Below are positions 43,589-53,511 of a DNA stretch of 64,000 nucleotides, in pieces. The stretch comes from CAWCOU01 sp963797335 (lineage in GTDB: Bacteria > Pseudomonadota > Gammaproteobacteria > JAURND01), in assembly GCA_963797335.1 (NCBI GenBank), contig CAWCOU010000008.1:1-64000 (forward strand), in the 5' to 3' direction. The notes under the pieces were generated by a model. The model was not told the DNA's origin and ran no database searches. It was given only the letters and a program-made list of their open reading frames with translations. Each line of letters begins with the position of its first letter. Position 1 is the first letter of the stretch. The position numbers and the translations under genes were made by a program.

Positions 43589-44218
43589 TTAACGGTATAA
43601 CTGGTTTTCGCAAATATATTTCCATACTTTTTGGGGTAAAAATTGTTCAGGATTATCTTTTTCCAACAATCTTCGGCGGACCTCCGTGGCAGAAATCATC
43701 AACGGCGGGATTTCCTGTAGAAAAATAGCCCCTGCTGCCGTGTGATGCAATAATTTTTCGTCTTTTATCTGCCGCTGTGCTAAGAGTTCGTTTATCTCTT
43801 GACCGAGCTGCAAAGCATACCCTGCACGATTATGCACCACTAAGTGAGCTAATTCGAGGATATGAGGCCAATGCTGCCATTTTTCAAATTGGGAAAATTG
43901 TTCTACGCCCAAAATGAGGCACAATGGTGTTTCACCCACTTCTCCGCGAATCTCGGCCAGGGTATCGACGGTATACGAAGGCCCTTGGCGCTGCAGTTCC
44001 CTATCATCTACGGTTAGCGCCGAGATTCCTGTCACTGCCAATTCAACCATCGCCAGCCGATGGGCTGGGGTCGCCAACGGCGCATCACGTAATAAGGGTT
44101 GGGCGGCGGGAATGAACCGGATTTCTTGTAGATGCAAATCTTGTAACACCTGCTTCGCCAAGTAGAGATGACCATTGTGAATAGGATCGAATGTGCCGCC
44201 CAAGATACCTATTGTCAT
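43589..44218 (-). CDS. nadD: Nicotinate-nucleotide adenylyltransferase
   Basis: A 209-residue enzyme of NAD synthesis. The nucleotidyltransferase motif GGTFDPIHNGHL is at the N-terminus and the ISATEVRRRL (ISxTxxR) motif near the C-terminus. It follows holA by eight bases. Confidence 0.96.
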   Translation of the reverse strand: MTIGILGGTFDPIHNGHLYLAKQVLQDLHLQEIRFIPAAQPLLRDAPLATPAHRLAMVELAVTGISALTVDDRELQRQGPSYTVDTLAEIRGEVGETPLCLILGVEQFSQFEKWQHWPHILELAHLVVHNRAGYALQLGQEINELLAQRQIKDEKLLHHTAAGAIFLQEIPPLMISATEVRRRLLEKDNPEQFLPQKVWKYICENQLYR

Positions 44219-44226
44219 AAAGACGC

Positions 44227-45261
44227 CTACTTCGCTTTTACCATCGAATAAATTAAGTCATTGCCCGTCATTGCTAACACCAAACAAATCAACTCATCCC
44301 ACACCGAACCCTTGGCCGCTCCTTTCGCTATCCGATCAATACTGGCTGCCTGTCGCAAACACTGCTGCAACGTCGTCAGCGTATGCTGTTGCAACCTGCG
44401 TAGCATCGCTGGCTTACGTTTCTCCCAGCCATATTGACCGCGCAATACCGCATCCACCGACTGCCCGGCCTGCTGTGCTTCCATCAGTGCCAACCACTGA
44501 CGCAACTCACGAGTCAGTGCCCATAAAACAACTAAGGGCTCTACTCCCTCGGCTCGCAAACCCGATACGATTCGAAGCAACAAAACCCTGTTTGCTTGCA
44601 GCAGCGGATCGATGAGATCAAATACCGTAAAGCGAGCATGGTCAGAGCCCGCATCGAGTATTTGTTCGTAGGTTAAATGACCTGCAGGATACAGTAACGC
44701 CAATTTTTCAATTTCCTGCACAGCTGCCAACAAATTGCCCTGCGTTCGTGACACCAGTAGTTGAGCAGCCTCCGCATCGACACGAAACCCTGCCGTTTGC
44801 AGTCGTCGCATCAGCCAAGAAGACATTTGTGCGGGTGATAACGGCCAAATGGTTATCATCGCCGCGATTTTTTCCAGCGCTTTTAACCAAGCCGCTTTTT
44901 GCGTCTGCGCATCCAATTTTCCAGTGACAATGACCAATAGTTTGCTGGTCGATGGCTGCTCGGCGTAATGCTGTAGTATTTTTTTTCCAGCATCGCTGAT
45001 TTTTGCAGTCGCTAAACGCAGCTCTACGCATTGCTTATCGCTGAATAAATAACTGCTTTGCAACGCTTCCTGAAACGACAGCCAATCGAAGCCTGAATCG
45101 ACTGTAAAGCGCAGCTGTTCCACAAAACCTTTGGCTTGCGCAGCGGTTTTAATGGCTTGCACCGATTCTTGCACTAACAGGGTTTCATCGCCGCTGACGA
45201 CATAAATCGGCTGTAATTGACGCTGCAAGTGCGTGGGCAGTTGGTCGACGCTTAACTTCAT
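44227..45261 (-). CDS. holA: DNA polymerase III delta subunit
   Basis: A 344-residue clamp-loader subunit that opens the beta clamp. N-terminal PIYVVSGDETLLVQESVQAI and the C-terminal ALTRELRQWLALMEAQQAG blocks are typical. Overlaps lptE by four bases, the normal lptE-holA-nadD order. Confidence 0.95.
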   Translation of the reverse strand: MKLSVDQLPTHLQRQLQPIYVVSGDETLLVQESVQAIKTAAQAKGFVEQLRFTVDSGFDWLSFQEALQSSYLFSDKQCVELRLATAKISDAGKKILQHYAEQPSTSKLLVIVTGKLDAQTQKAAWLKALEKIAAMITIWPLSPAQMSSWLMRRLQTAGFRVDAEAAQLLVSRTQGNLLAAVQEIEKLALLYPAGHLTYEQILDAGSDHARFTVFDLIDPLLQANRVLLLRIVSGLRAEGVEPLVVLWALTRELRQWLALMEAQQAGQSVDAVLRGQYGWEKRKPAMLRRLQQHTLTTLQQCLRQAASIDRIAKGAAKGSVWDELICLVLAMTGNDLIYSMVKAK

Positions 45262-45791
45262 AGTTGCTCATGCGACAAAAGGATTTGCTTCACTTGTTGC
45301 GATTGTAATCGATTATAGATATTGGAAATGACATCGCGATACATGCCCTGCAACAAGAGATTCAGCTGATTATTGGATTCGATTAATTGATTAGCGCTCA
45401 AGGTTAAACTTCGCGTCACTGCTACCGTTTGTGGTGACAGCAAGAACTTGCCTTGGCTATCTTTTAAGCTAAATGTCGCGGCGTAAGTGACGTTATAAAT
45501 ACGCGTTTGATTGCTAGTACCGACGGTGCCAGCGACAATGGTCTGCTGCGGTTTGGCTAGGTAAAAGGTAACCGGCGTCGCTAATGGCGTTGCTACCAGG
45601 GTCACGCCGGAGGCACGTAAACTCTCGCGCAGGGCTGAGGTAAATTCATCGTAGGGGTTTTCGGCTTCAAAAAACAGGGTCTGCAACACCGGCGGCATAT
45701 CGTTCTGGTTACGTAAGTGGAAGGCACAACCGCTTAAGAGACAGAGCACAAAACTCAGTAAAAAGAGGAGATAAGGTAATCTACTGTTCAT
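45258..45791 (-). CDS. lptE: LPS-assembly lipoprotein LptE
   Basis: A 177-residue outer-membrane lipoprotein that plugs LptD. With the ATG at 45791 (AGGA eight bases upstream) the signal peptide ends in the lipobox LLSGC, lipidated Cys22, followed by AFHLRNQNDMPPVLQ-like mature sequence. The rest is a typical alpha/beta fold with low sequence conservation. First gene of the long minus-strand operon. Confidence 0.93.
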   Translation of the reverse strand: MNSRLPYLLFLLSFVLCLLSGCAFHLRNQNDMPPVLQTLFFEAENPYDEFTSALRESLRASGVTLVATPLATPVTFYLAKPQQTIVAGTVGTSNQTRIYNVTYAATFSLKDSQGKFLLSPQTVAVTRSLTLSANQLIESNNQLNLLLQGMYRDVISNIYNRLQSQQVKQILLSHEQL

Positions 45792-45848
45792 GGGGGAGCT
45801 TCCTCGAAGCGCTTGCTTTTTGTGGCGTTTGTTCCATACCATAGCAAT

Positions 45849-46601
45849 ATGACCGATACTTCACAACCAAAAGTGGTGCTTATTACCGGGGCGGCCAAAC
45901 GATTGGGCAAGGCCATTGCCGAATTATTGCATAAGCACGGCATGAATATCATTCTGCATTATCGCTCGTCGCAGACGGCAGCAGAAGCTTTGTGCCAGTC
46001 ATTGAATACGCTACGACCGAATTCAGCCTGCGCATTGGCCGCTGATCTCAGCCAATATAGCGCATTGGGCCCTTTGATGGAACAAGCGAAAGCAGCTTTT
46101 GGCTACTTAGATGCTTTAATCAATAATGCCTCCGCTTTTTTCCCCACACCCTTGGGTTCGGTTACCGAAAGGCAATGGCAGGAGTTATTGGACACCAATG
46201 TCAAAGCACCGTTTTTTCTCGCGCAGCTGGCAGCACCGCTGTTGAAGCAGCGCCAAGGGGCTATTGTCAATATCGTCGATATTCACGGCGAAAAGCCGTT
46301 GAAGGATTACCCCGCTTATTGCATCAGTAAGGCCGCGATTCGTATGCATACGTATGCGTTGGCGAAGGAATTGGCGCCGGATGTTCGAGTCAACGGCATC
46401 TCCCCCGGTGCTATGTTATGGCCGGAACACGAAAACGAGTTAAGCCCGGCTATTCGAGCCGATATTCTGAAGCGAATCGCTTTACGACGTTTGGGCGACC
46501 CTCTCGACATTGCCCAAGCCGCGTTGTTTTTATTAAACGACTCTCCTTATATCACCGGGCAAGTGTTGTCTGTGGATGGTGGGCGGCTGCTTAATTGTTG
46601 A
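45849..46601 (+). CDS. Pteridine reductase (SDR family, FolM/PTR1-like)
   Basis: A 250-residue short-chain dehydrogenase. The cofactor loop TGAAKRLGKAIAE is the pteridine-reductase variant of TGxxxGxG; INNASAFFPTPLG and the catalytic YCISKAAI follow. A start at 45849 is chosen because homology begins at PKVVLITGAAKR; the ribosome site is weak. It probably reduces dihydropterins or dihydrofolate. It is divergent from lptE. Confidence 0.85.
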   Translation: MTDTSQPKVVLITGAAKRLGKAIAELLHKHGMNIILHYRSSQTAAEALCQSLNTLRPNSACALAADLSQYSALGPLMEQAKAAFGYLDALINNASAFFPTPLGSVTERQWQELLDTNVKAPFFLAQLAAPLLKQRQGAIVNIVDIHGEKPLKDYPAYCISKAAIRMHTYALAKELAPDVRVNGISPGAMLWPEHENELSPAIRADILKRIALRRLGDPLDIAQAALFLLNDSPYITGQVLSVDGGRLLNC

Positions 46602-46616
46602 TCGCTGCTAGGGATT

Positions 46617-47399
46617 TTACGCCTTAATACCCACTCCCCGTTTTAGCAAAAACAAGGCCACTGAAAATAATATCAGTAGTAATAGGCATAGCAGTACTAT
46701 CGCTACGCCGATGTTAACATCGGTTACACCCAACATACCGTAACGGAATAAATTAATAAAATACAAGATAGGATTGAACAAAGACATTTTTTGCCAGAAT
46801 GGCGACAGTAACCGAATTGAAAAAAATACCCCGCCTAAAAAGGCCAGCGGCGTTAAGAAAAAAGTGGGCACTAAGCCAATTTGATCGAAGCTTCTGGCGT
46901 ACATGCCATTCACAAATCCCGCCAGCGAAAATACCGCCGCGGAAAATACGACGGCAACGACCATGAGTAAAAAATGCTGAACCTGTAAATGGGTGAAAAT
47001 AGCCGCGGTAAGCGTCAGTAACGTGGCGACACACAGGCCACGCATAATACCGCCCAGCATATAGCCGACTAAAATTAACCAATTAGGCATCGGCGATACG
47101 AGTAGGTCATCGATACTATGGAAAAATTTGCTGGTGAAAAACGAAAAAGCGACATTAGCATAAGCGCCGGTGATCACTGACATCATGATTAAACCGGGTA
47201 CAATGTATTGTTCGTAGCTGTAACCACCCATGTGCGCCACCTGCGGTTGCAGAAATTTGCCGAATACGAGTAAATACAAAGCCATGGTAATAATGGGCGG
47301 CAGTAAAGTGTCGATCCAAAATTCCATGAATCGGCGAACTTCTTTTTCCACCATGGTTTGCAGGCCGTGCCAATAATTAAGGTAGGTTCGCTTTATCAT
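46617..47399 (-). CDS. ABC-2 type transporter permease (YadH-like)
   Basis: A 260-residue inner-membrane protein with six hydrophobic segments. Conserved ABC-2 blocks include FWIDTLLPPIITMALYLLVF near the N-terminus and FFLTPLAFLGGVFFSIRLL. It overlaps the ATPase gene upstream by four bases, forming a two-component exporter of unknown substrate. Confidence 0.92.
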   Translation of the reverse strand: MIKRTYLNYWHGLQTMVEKEVRRFMEFWIDTLLPPIITMALYLLVFGKFLQPQVAHMGGYSYEQYIVPGLIMMSVITGAYANVAFSFFTSKFFHSIDDLLVSPMPNWLILVGYMLGGIMRGLCVATLLTLTAAIFTHLQVQHFLLMVVAVVFSAAVFSLAGFVNGMYARSFDQIGLVPTFFLTPLAFLGGVFFSIRLLSPFWQKMSLFNPILYFINLFRYGMLGVTDVNIGVAIVLLCLLLLILFSVALFLLKRGVGIKA

Positions 47400-48319
47400 T
47401 TTTTACCCTGACCCGCTGCGATTAATTGTAGAAATAATTCCTCTAAGCGATTACGTTTGTTTTTCATGCGGGCAATAAAAATAGCTTGTTGAGATAGGGT
47501 TGAAAATAAATCGTTCATGTTTTGTGATTCCATCAAATCCACTTCCAAGATAAATGGATCGATTAATCGACATGCATAGCCTGGAATGTGTGGCACTTCA
47601 CGCAGTTCTGACTGCAAATACAGCACCACCGTTTCGAGTTTTAACTGGCTTAGTAGCGCATTCATGCTGGTGTTCGCCAGGATTTTGCCTTGGTCAATAA
47701 TGGCGATATTTCGGCACAGGCTTTCGGCTTCTTCCAGGTAATGGGTGGTGAGAATAATGGTCGTGCCTCGCTCATTGAGTTCGCGCAGGAATTGCCACAT
47801 TTCCTGCCGAATCTCGATGTCCACGCCGGCGGTGGGCTCGTCTAAGATCAGTAATTTCGGGTGGTGTACTAAGGCTCGAGCAATCATAAGTCGCCGTTTC
47901 ATGCCACCCGATAGCATACGGATAGCATTTGTTCGTTTTTCCCATAAATTGAGTTGTTTTAGGTAGGTATTGGTGCGCTCCCAAGCCAGTTTTGCGGGTA
48001 AACCATAAAACCCGCCTTGATTTCTAACGACGTGGCCGACGCGTTCAAACATCATGAAGTTAAATTCTTGGGGCACCACGCCGATTGCCGATTTCACTTG
48101 TTCGGGTTCTTGATCCATATCATGATCAAAGACGCGAATTTGGCCGGACGATTTATTAACCAGTGAGCTGATGATACCAATTAAGGTCGTTTTTCCTGCA
48201 CCATTCGGACCGAGCAGAGCAAAGAAATCGCCTTGTTTTACGGATAGGTTAATATCTTTTAAGGCGTGTTGGCCGTTTTTATAGGTTTTTTCGAGGTTTT
48301 TTATGGAAAGCGCTAACAT
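47396..48319 (-). CDS. ABC transporter ATP-binding protein (YadG-like)
   Basis: A 307-residue ATPase. Walker A LLGPNGAGKTTLIG, signature LSGGMKRRLMIARAL, Walker B KLLILDEPTAGVD and switch His TTHYLEEAE are all present. The C-terminal extension (LEVDLMESQNMNDLF) is typical of DrrA/YadG-type export ATPases. Partner of the permease downstream. Confidence 0.95.
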   Translation of the reverse strand: MLALSIKNLEKTYKNGQHALKDINLSVKQGDFFALLGPNGAGKTTLIGIISSLVNKSSGQIRVFDHDMDQEPEQVKSAIGVVPQEFNFMMFERVGHVVRNQGGFYGLPAKLAWERTNTYLKQLNLWEKRTNAIRMLSGGMKRRLMIARALVHHPKLLILDEPTAGVDIEIRQEMWQFLRELNERGTTIILTTHYLEEAESLCRNIAIIDQGKILANTSMNALLSQLKLETVVLYLQSELREVPHIPGYACRLIDPFILEVDLMESQNMNDLFSTLSQQAIFIARMKNKRNRLEELFLQLIAAGQGKK

Positions 48320-48416
48320 ATGTCACCATCGCTGAGTCAGCAATAGTTTAGGAATGAAAGGAACAATGAAAAGCTGCGTTTTTGAGCACGAGCAGTGCTC
48401 AAAAGCAGCAGATTCT

Positions 48417-48449
48417 ACTGGGGTTGTGTGATTCAGCAACAACCCCAGT
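48417..48449 (-). terminator. Strong hairpin after the small membrane protein gene
   Basis: Eleven-base perfect arms (ACTGGGGTTGT and complement) with an 11-base loop, seven bases after the 48456 stop. A second hairpin (TTTGAGCAC/GTGCTCAAA, 48381-48403) follows. No strong T run is present, so termination strength is uncertain. Confidence 0.45.
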
Positions 48450-48455
48450 CTAGAA

Positions 48456-48653
48456 TTAATTTTTGGTGCAGTTTTTGTTGCAGGAGAACAGGTATTTTAT
48501 TAAAGCGCCCACTGCTAAAACAGGGATCATGATCTCGATAAACCGAGAAACGTTATACAATGGCATGAGGCTTTCTTGCGGCATGAAGGTGACGGCAAGG
48601 CCCATGATAACAGCCAATATAATAAAAATGATGGCAAATACTTTGTGGCACAT
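48456..48653 (-). CDS. Small two-helix membrane protein
   Basis: A 65-residue protein with hydrophobic helices at about residues 5-24 and 41-57 and a Cys-containing basic tail (YLFSCNKNCTKN). Not recognised. The ribosome site is weak, but hydrophobic periodicity and a following hairpin support a real gene. Confidence 0.5.
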   Translation of the reverse strand: MCHKVFAIIFIILAVIMGLAVTFMPQESLMPLYNVSRFIEIMIPVLAVGALIKYLFSCNKNCTKN

Positions 48654-48805
48654 AGGGTGGATGCTCCAAAAAATGTTTAATTTATCGTCCCATAGCAGAT
48701 TTTGTTTCGCTGCTTGGATTTAATGCTACCTGATGTCGATCATAGAAACAATGGTAATCCGGTTTTCACGCAATTTTCGTTAGGTTATGCACGGGAATTA
48801 CAGGG

Positions 48806-49261
48806 TTATTCGACAATTCCGGTTTGTTTTTCCCGTATTTCATCTATGGTTTTACAATCGATGCATTGGGTGGCTGTTGGCCTGGCTTCTAGCCTACGGA
48901 TGCCAATTTCAGCGCCACAGACTTCGCAGTAGCCGTATTCACCTTGTTTGATGCGGGCCAGGGCTTGGTCGATTTTGGCGATGAGTTTGTGTTCTCTTTC
49001 TCGGGTTTGCCATTCCAGTTTGTGTTCTTCTTCTAGGGCTGCCCGGTCGAGGATGTCCGGGAAGTTGATGGCATCGTCTTGCATGTGTTGGACAGTGGCG
49101 TTTCTATCCACTAACAGTTGATCTTTCCACAACACGAGGATGTTGGTGAAGTGATCTAGCTGTTTTTTGTTCATATATTCTTCACCCTTGGCTTCTTTGT
49201 AGGGTGTAAAATTTATGGGTCCGGTGGTGCTGGTTGGTTTTGTTTTCTTTTGGGTTTTCAT
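48806..49261 (-). CDS. dksA: RNA polymerase-binding transcription factor DksA
   Basis: A 151-residue DksA, partner of ppGpp in the stringent response. The ATG at 49261 has GGAGG five bases upstream and gives the E. coli length; the open frame extends further but is not needed. The coiled-coil tip (DRAALEEEHKLEWQTRERE) and zinc finger CEVCGAEIG...CIDCK are conserved. Confidence 0.96.
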   Translation of the reverse strand: MKTQKKTKPTSTTGPINFTPYKEAKGEEYMNKKQLDHFTNILVLWKDQLLVDRNATVQHMQDDAINFPDILDRAALEEEHKLEWQTREREHKLIAKIDQALARIKQGEYGYCEVCGAEIGIRRLEARPTATQCIDCKTIDEIREKQTGIVE

Positions 49262-49531
49262 GTTACCCTCCGATGCGTCGTTCGGCATGGCTGCTGGGAC
49301 GCTTGAATCTTTTTCGAAGCCTGGGCTTCGTGTTACAAATTCCCGAAATCGTCGTGTTCGGGGCCTCCTTGCTGATATCGCTACTCCGTGTTCGATTGCG
49401 TAGTTTACACGAAAGTAAAATAAGCACCACAAAAAATTATCATTTTGCTGGAGTCGGTGTTTGGTTTTTTTCATGGGTGGTCAGGGTCGTTTTCTTGTTA
49501 ATTTATTGAAATTATTGATATTTTTTCTTGT

Positions 49532-50386
49532 TTATTGTTGATTTTGATTTTGGTCGTTTACTATGAATTCTCCGACGAAGACTGTTTCGGCGGGTCCGGT
49601 CATCCATACCGGTTGGTTTTCGCCGGCCCAGCTGATGTGTAGTTGGCCGCCGGGTAGTTGTACTTCTACGTTTTTGTCTAGCCAGCCTTGTTGTTGTCCG
49701 ATGACGGCTGCTGCGCAGGCGCCGCTGCCGCAGGCTTGTGTTTCGCCGACGCCTCGTTCGTAGACGCGGAGTTGGATGTGTTGGCGGTCTAGGATTTGCA
49801 TGAAGCCGACGTTTACTTTTTCGGGGAATGCGGGGTGGTTTTGTAGTGCTTGGCCGATGTTTTGTACGGGTGCTGTTTGGGTGTTGTCGACGCGGATGAT
49901 GGCGTGGGGGTTGCCGAGGTTGACTACATGGAGGGTGATTTTTTGGGTTGGGAGGGTGAGGGTGTGGGGGTTGTGTTGTTGGGTGGTGTTGAAGGGGATT
50001 TCGGTGGGTGTGAAGCGGGGTATGGCCATGTTTACTTTTATTTGGTTGTTTGGCTGGATGTGGGCTTCGATTTGTTGTGTGGATAGGCTGAGGCGGATGG
50101 TGGGGCCTGTGCTTAGTCCGTTGTCTTTTAGGTATTTAGCGACGCAGCGTGCGCCGTTGCCGCATTGGGCTACTTCGGTGCCATCGGCGTTGAAGATGCG
50201 GTAGGTGAAGTCGACTTCGTGGTTTTGGGGTGGTTCGATGAGTAGTAGTTGATCGAATCCGATGCCGTAATGCCGATCAGCCATTTGGCGAATGAGGGGT
50301 GCTGGGAGTTGCCAGTGGTGTTGTAAGCCATTGATGACGATGAAGTCGTTGCCTAGGCCTTGCATTTTGGTGAAGGGGATGTTCAC
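49532..50386 (-). CDS. dapF: Diaminopimelate epimerase
   Basis: A 284-residue PLP-independent epimerase making meso-diaminopimelate for peptidoglycan and lysine. The two catalytic cysteines lie in AQCGNGARCVAKYL and ETQACGSGACAAAV. The coding strand is strongly C/A-rich compared with neighbours (the plus strand is G/T-rich), an odd local composition, but the frame and motifs are intact. Confidence 0.96.
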   Translation of the reverse strand: MNIPFTKMQGLGNDFIVINGLQHHWQLPAPLIRQMADRHYGIGFDQLLLIEPPQNHEVDFTYRIFNADGTEVAQCGNGARCVAKYLKDNGLSTGPTIRLSLSTQQIEAHIQPNNQIKVNMAIPRFTPTEIPFNTTQQHNPHTLTLPTQKITLHVVNLGNPHAIIRVDNTQTAPVQNIGQALQNHPAFPEKVNVGFMQILDRQHIQLRVYERGVGETQACGSGACAAAVIGQQQGWLDKNVEVQLPGGQLHISWAGENQPVWMTGPAETVFVGEFIVNDQNQNQQ

Positions 50387-51078
50387 GTTGATGTTCCTAA
50401 AGACATGAAGTTAGGTGTTTACACCACCATCCTGCTGCTGGTGATCGAGGTAGTCATTTACATAAGGTTCTATGAGTAAGATTAGCATGAATTTGCTTGC
50501 CTGAGAATTTAAGAGGCTCACCAGGATATGCTTATTTTGTCTTTATTTGGCTCCAAAGCCAACCCACGCAATAATCCGCAGCTGAGCTGCGGATTACTAC
50601 TTACTTAGGCATAGGAATTTGAGTACCCTCGATATCTTTAGGACGAGACTGGATTCACCCTTTTTCGCCATTCTGATTCAACCCACATTAAATTAGAGTT
50701 TTGAGTCATATTTTGATAAAATCTTTTTGGAGTTTCCCATAGTAATTACATTTTAACCAGATAAAGCTTTACTTCAGTCTTGTCTTTTTTGAACAAGTAT
50801 TAATGAAAAAATATTATTATTGAGCAATCCTGGTGTTTGCCTAATACGGACTGCTTACGGGGGATTGGAAAAGAATTTTCTTACAAAAGAAATGCCTTTT
50901 CCTCACTGCGACTATATTTCTTTAAAAACTTTACAAGGAGTAATTGATTAGATTTTCCACAGCTTTTTTTAATTGTTCATAGCTGTATTAAAAGGGACTT
51001 TAAGCTTAAAAGAAAAATAATTTTATTAGCAATATTTATTTTAAAAATAAGAAAACTACACAATGAGTAACTTAAGCC
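50387..51078. other. Gene-free AT-rich gap
   Basis: No credible gene is seen in these 692 bases. A perfect 11-bp inverted repeat (TAATCCGCAGC and complement, three-base loop) lies at 50572-50596. A TTGATA hexamer at about 50714 with a poor -10 partner is the only promoter-like hint. The sequence turns sharply AT-rich after about 50700, marking the start of the accessory island. Confidence 0.6.
50572..50596. repeat. 11-bp perfect inverted repeat
   Basis: TAATCCGCAGC, loop TGA, and exact complement. No adjacent gene ends here, so it is more likely a repeat or a protein site than a terminator. Confidence 0.6.
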
Positions 51079-52302
51079 ATGAAGTCACTTTTTGGGGAAA
51101 CCCCTTTATTTAATAGATTTCTAACATCCCTGCCAAATAGCATTTTAAAAAATACTTTTCTATTATGCTGTCAGCATTTATTAAAAGACACCCGTCTCTT
51201 GTTGCTTTCATTGCAGGAACTCGGCTTAAAACGAGATAATATTGCTATAATAGGCAAATGTTACTCAACAAATACAGAAGTTGTGAGCTCCATGGAGGCG
51301 GATGGTTTTGATGTGTTTATTCCAAAAATTGACTTTGACAGCCATATTTCGTTTGACGATCAATTCAAAAAGCATATAAAGCTTTTTGTAAAAGCACATG
51401 AATACAAAATCTCTCAACTTCCATTTCAGCATATTATTGTGCTAGATGACGGTGGAGAGTTAATTACCACTGTTCATGAACTATTCAAAGACGTAAAAAA
51501 TATTATTGGAATCGAACAGACTTCCAGCGGATTTAATAAAATAAAACAAATGGAAGGAATTTTTCCCATCATCAATGTTGCGCGTTGCCAAGCAAAATTA
51601 AACCATGAATCCCCCATAATTGCACAAACTATATTGAGGCAATTAAAAATCCATTTAAAGGATCATAGTTTCACTCAAAAAAATGCATTAATATTAGGTA
51701 ATGGCGCCATTGGGAAAGCGATCAGCCGTCAGTTACAATTTTATTGTTCACATACTAAGATATACGATCTAGATACCAATCGCAGCGAATTAAACCAGGA
51801 TGAATTTATTTCTTATTTAGGTCAAGCTGACATTATTCTTGGGTGCACAGGATTAACAAGCATCAAACATTCGTTTCATAAATTCTTAAAAAAAGAAGCT
51901 GTTTTGGCAAGCGCATCCTCTTCTGATCGAGAGTTTGATGCGGTTTATTTGAGAAAAACGCAAGAAAAAACATTTAATTGTCATAAAAACATGGTTTTTC
52001 AAAATATACATTTGTTAAATTGCGGATTTCCCATTAATTTTTCTGGCAGAGCAGAAAGCACACCTTTACCTAAAAGACAACTTGTCATGTCATTACTTTT
52101 AGCAGCCCTGTGTCAAGCAAAAAAAACAGATTACCTTGACAAAGGAATCATTCATTTAAACGAAAAATACGAGAATTATATTATACAAATTTATCGAAAA
52201 TCACACACCAATCCTCATCTTGAAAGAACTTCGATAAAAAGTGTTCCCAATTTTTACCAGCTCCCCAATAAATTAGAAAGGTATGCCACAATTAATTTAT
52301 AA
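51079..52302 (+). CDS. Adenosylhomocysteinase-like protein
   Basis: A 407-residue protein resembling S-adenosylhomocysteine hydrolase in layout. IGIEQTSSGF and FPIINVARCQAKLNHE correspond to the EETTTG and FPAINVND segments of that family; a Rossmann NAD site is clear in NALILGNGAIGKAIS with ILGCTGLTSI downstream; the C-terminal GRAESTPLPKRQLVMSLLL also fits. Several classic active-site residues seem changed and the N-terminal HMT-type motifs are absent, so it may not be the housekeeping enzyme. It is AT-rich and 77 bases upstream of a methyltransferase-like gene. Confidence 0.7.
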   Translation: MKSLFGETPLFNRFLTSLPNSILKNTFLLCCQHLLKDTRLLLLSLQELGLKRDNIAIIGKCYSTNTEVVSSMEADGFDVFIPKIDFDSHISFDDQFKKHIKLFVKAHEYKISQLPFQHIIVLDDGGELITTVHELFKDVKNIIGIEQTSSGFNKIKQMEGIFPIINVARCQAKLNHESPIIAQTILRQLKIHLKDHSFTQKNALILGNGAIGKAISRQLQFYCSHTKIYDLDTNRSELNQDEFISYLGQADIILGCTGLTSIKHSFHKFLKKEAVLASASSSDREFDAVYLRKTQEKTFNCHKNMVFQNIHLLNCGFPINFSGRAESTPLPKRQLVMSLLLAALCQAKKTDYLDKGIIHLNEKYENYIIQIYRKSHTNPHLERTSIKSVPNFYQLPNKLERYATINL

Positions 52303-52379
52303 ACAATTATTAAAAATCATAAATCAACAAAACTTGATCGAGAATTTCAAGAATCCAGTTTACAAATTAGGTTAAATAT

Positions 52380-53210
52380 ATGAACTCAGTAGAACCAGCT
52401 TTAATCGAACTTAAAGAACAGCAATTAATTAACTTAGCTTCTTCACTTTTTGAAAGAAATGAATTAAACCGACATCTTCAACGATTATTGCAATCACTAA
52501 AAATTTCGAAAAATGAAGTAATAAAACAATTTGTTTATTACGATTTCGACATCAACGCATATGATAACGAAGTTTTTGAATCATTAGGAAACCGTTTTGT
52601 CTTATATTTACATAATCTGGCAGAAAAGAGTTGGCATCGCGAATTACAGCAAACCATTCAAGAGTACATTGAAAATTCTCAATCCAAAACAATAATTGAT
52701 ATAGGATTCGGAGTTCCTTCACTTTACGTAAAGGAAGCATTAATTCATAAAAAATATCTTATTACCTTACTAGATAAATTTGATAATGCCTTTATTTTCG
52801 CTAAAGCATTACTAAATGAATGGTCATCTTCCTGGAAGGATAATATTTTATTTAAGAAAATGGATATGAATGAGCAAAAATTTGTAGGAAAATATGATTT
52901 ATATCTTTTTTCGGACTCTCTAGAACACATAAATAATTCAGAACATTTTTTAAAAACCCATATTGACCAATCCTCAGAACATGCCAGATTCCTTTTTTCA
53001 TTACCTATCGGTCCGTTGATACCAATGCATTGCATTAATTGGGACACTTCGGATGAAATAATGAGCTGGCTCCAACGCCTTGGATTAATCGTTTTAAAAG
53101 AAAAAATAATTAACATTAACCCAACAGTTGATTTGTTCACATCTCAATCTGAGTATAATTTTAAATGTTACATCCTATTGTGCGAAAAGAAAAAATTAAC
53201 TACTACTTGA
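52380..53210 (+). CDS. Probable SAM-dependent methyltransferase
   Basis: A 276-residue soluble protein. A class I methyltransferase-like core starts at about residue 100 with TIIDIGFGVPSLYV (motif I, with atypical GFGVP), a possible acidic motif II region TLLDKFD, and YDLYLFSDSLEHINN (motif IV/post). An N-terminal helical domain of about 95 residues precedes it. An AGG site lies upstream. Function is unknown; the upstream adenosylhomocysteinase-like gene suggests the two share a methyl-transfer role. Confidence 0.6.
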   Translation: MNSVEPALIELKEQQLINLASSLFERNELNRHLQRLLQSLKISKNEVIKQFVYYDFDINAYDNEVFESLGNRFVLYLHNLAEKSWHRELQQTIQEYIENSQSKTIIDIGFGVPSLYVKEALIHKKYLITLLDKFDNAFIFAKALLNEWSSSWKDNILFKKMDMNEQKFVGKYDLYLFSDSLEHINNSEHFLKTHIDQSSEHARFLFSLPIGPLIPMHCINWDTSDEIMSWLQRLGLIVLKEKIININPTVDLFTSQSEYNFKCYILLCEKKKLTTT

Positions 53211-53511
53211 AAATTCTTCATCTTAATTTGCTTATATTACCTGTTTTTTAAACAAATACTTTTGACAACAGACAATGGAGACAACCTGTTGAAAGTTAAA
53301 AAAATATGAGTTTTAACGATGGGATAATTAAACATTGAGAACAGCACTATGACTTTTTTTAACCCTTACTAGTTAATGATGCAATATCGCAGGGTTGGGA
53401 GAAATTATTTTTTTAAAGCAATGATCTAACGAGATCTTTTGTTGAAATGAAGATCCCTCTGATTTGAAGACAGCTCAATTGACTAATTATCGATTTTTTT
53501 ATTTTTTATAT
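53211..53511. other. AT-rich gap
   Basis: About 300 bases without a gene or clear signal. Several A/T runs could hold a promoter for the cupin gene, but no convincing -35/-10 pair was found. Confidence 0.5.

Noticed and set aside
48702..48932. 76-codon plus-strand frame at the end of dksA
   Set aside because: It is mostly antisense to the DksA zinc finger and has no ribosome site.
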